Source: Sphingobium xanthum
GTDB taxonomy: Bacteria > Pseudomonadota > Alphaproteobacteria > Sphingomonadales > Sphingomonadaceae
Reading direction: 5' to 3'
NCBI RefSeq assembly: GCF_019737615.1
Contig: NZ_JAHKKS010000008.1
Coordinates: 154,901 to 218,900, forward strand
Length of the DNA: 64,000 nt
The notes under the pieces were generated by a model that saw nothing but the letters and a program-made list of their open reading frames with translations, was not told the origin of the DNA and ran no database searches. Position 1 is the stretch's first letter; every line of letters starts with the position of its first letter. A program made the position numbers and the translations under genes. Shown in pieces: positions 63,673 through 64,000 of this stretch.

Positions 63673-64000
63673 CGCGTGGCCTTGAGCGCTTCGATCACCG
63701 CCGCGATCAGTCGCTTGTCCGCGCTAGGCGCGATCTTCACCGCGATCCCGTCCATCTCCAGCTCGACCACGCTCGCTCGCGGCCTTCGCTGCCGTCGTCG
63801 TCGCTTGGGCGCAGACATCGACGCGCTCGCAGGCGCCGGCTCTACGATAGCTGGAACGAAGCACGCCGGTTCGCTCGACGTGGCGATCGGCCCGGCGGTC
63901 ACGCCTTGAAGCTGCTCGCGAAGCTCGCGGCGCCACGTGAAAAGCTGCGACGGTACGATATCGTGCCGCCGGGCGACCGCGCTCACGCTCTCGAGGCCAG
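63669..64000 (-). CDS. tnpA: IS66 TnpA (Orf1), N-terminus outside the window
   Basis: The visible part begins GLESVSAVARRHDIVPSQLF, the helix-turn-helix of IS66 Orf1, continues with a proline/alanine and arginine-rich linker and ends VVELEMDGIAVKIAPSADKR then LIAAVIEALKATR. The frame is open to the window edge, so the start is not seen. Confidence 0.85.
   Translation of the reverse strand, partial: GLESVSAVARRHDIVPSQLFTWRRELREQLQGVTAGPIATSSEPACFVPAIVEPAPASASMSAPKRRRRQRRPRASVVELEMDGIAVKIAPSADKRLIAAVIEALKATR

Larger units (their letters stand above)
62431..64000 (-). mobile_element. IS66 family element, decayed (runs off the window)
   Basis: tnpA, tnpB and tnpC-type genes in the normal IS66 order on the minus strand. 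tnpC lacks its C-terminal third including two catalytic acidic residues, and tnpB is cut short. The left terminal inverted repeat is not recognisable; instead a 15-bp inverted repeat (62431-62445 and 62504-62518) marks the broken end. The other end lies beyond 64000. Confidence 0.85.

Overview
This window looks like chromosomal DNA of a GC-rich alphaproteobacterium, most likely a sphingomonad (Sphingomonadales/Sphingomonadaceae). The signs are a PEPxxWA-type PEP-CTERM sorting signal, a large TonB-dependent receptor, MipZ and DivK cell-cycle proteins, the leuS-lptE-holA cluster next to a DUF3576 lipoprotein, GTTC-N7-GTTC LexA boxes and several families of intergenic palindromic repeats. The assignment is inferred from gene content; no rRNA or tRNA gene was recognised.

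Layout. 1-5.2 kb: end of an M19 dipeptidase, pyrE, an orphan ExbD/TolR, a HisN-type phosphatase, mutM and a Pr6Pr-like membrane protein. 5.2-15.4 kb: GNAT enzyme, aminopeptidase P, lone PAS protein, AsmA, SseB-like protein, S9A oligopeptidase, EreA/ChaN-like exported protein, thioesterase. 15.4-21.7 kb: hemC-hemD-mitofilin-like operon divergent from tsaD-gpsA and a flippase. 21.7-30.7 kb: DUF4136 lipoprotein, trpS, GFA protein, SOS-boxed dinB, ankyrin protein, SCO1-YkgJ-metallopeptidase operon, class A PBP, msrB. 30.7-34 kb: a second GFA protein, a two-gene secreted operon (DUF6152 plus partner) behind an 18-bp palindromic operator, and a truncated haemoglobin - alternative oxidase - DUF1971 operon that looks like nitric-oxide or respiratory-stress defence. 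34-41.5 kb: holA, lptE, leuS, DUF3576, an outer-membrane-like protein, DUF6886, a ThiE/TenI-like protein, yggS. 41.5-49.7 kb: TonB-dependent receptor, then pdeM, trhO, a two-lobed retropepsin-like protein and the Lhr-type helicase, two parts of the ligase-associated DNA damage response; pdeM has a perfect LexA box upstream. 49.7-61.7 kb: phosphomannomutase with an unusual Fur-box-like 3' region, DnaJ-like protein, mipZ, panC, Sel1-like protein, PEP-CTERM sugar dehydrogenase, a five-gene operon (DUF3572-HAD-M28-RidA-COG3146), divK, rpmG, a GDT1-like protein. 61.7-64 kb: repeats, a frameshifted fragment and a decayed IS66 element that runs off the window.

Most of the window is core metabolism. 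The less expected material is in the intergenic DNA: a ~150-nt conserved element found twice, on opposite strands, with near-identical spacing of four sequence blocks (2056-2205 and 23713-23859) plus partial relatives at 10139 and 24379; a REPIN-like doublet; a repeat that supplies the stop codon of a membrane protein; and a possible small RNA with a Fur-like operator and a rho-independent terminator downstream of the phosphomannomutase gene. Among protein-coding loci, the haemoglobin-AOX-DUF1971 operon and the DUF6152 operon are the best candidates for further work.
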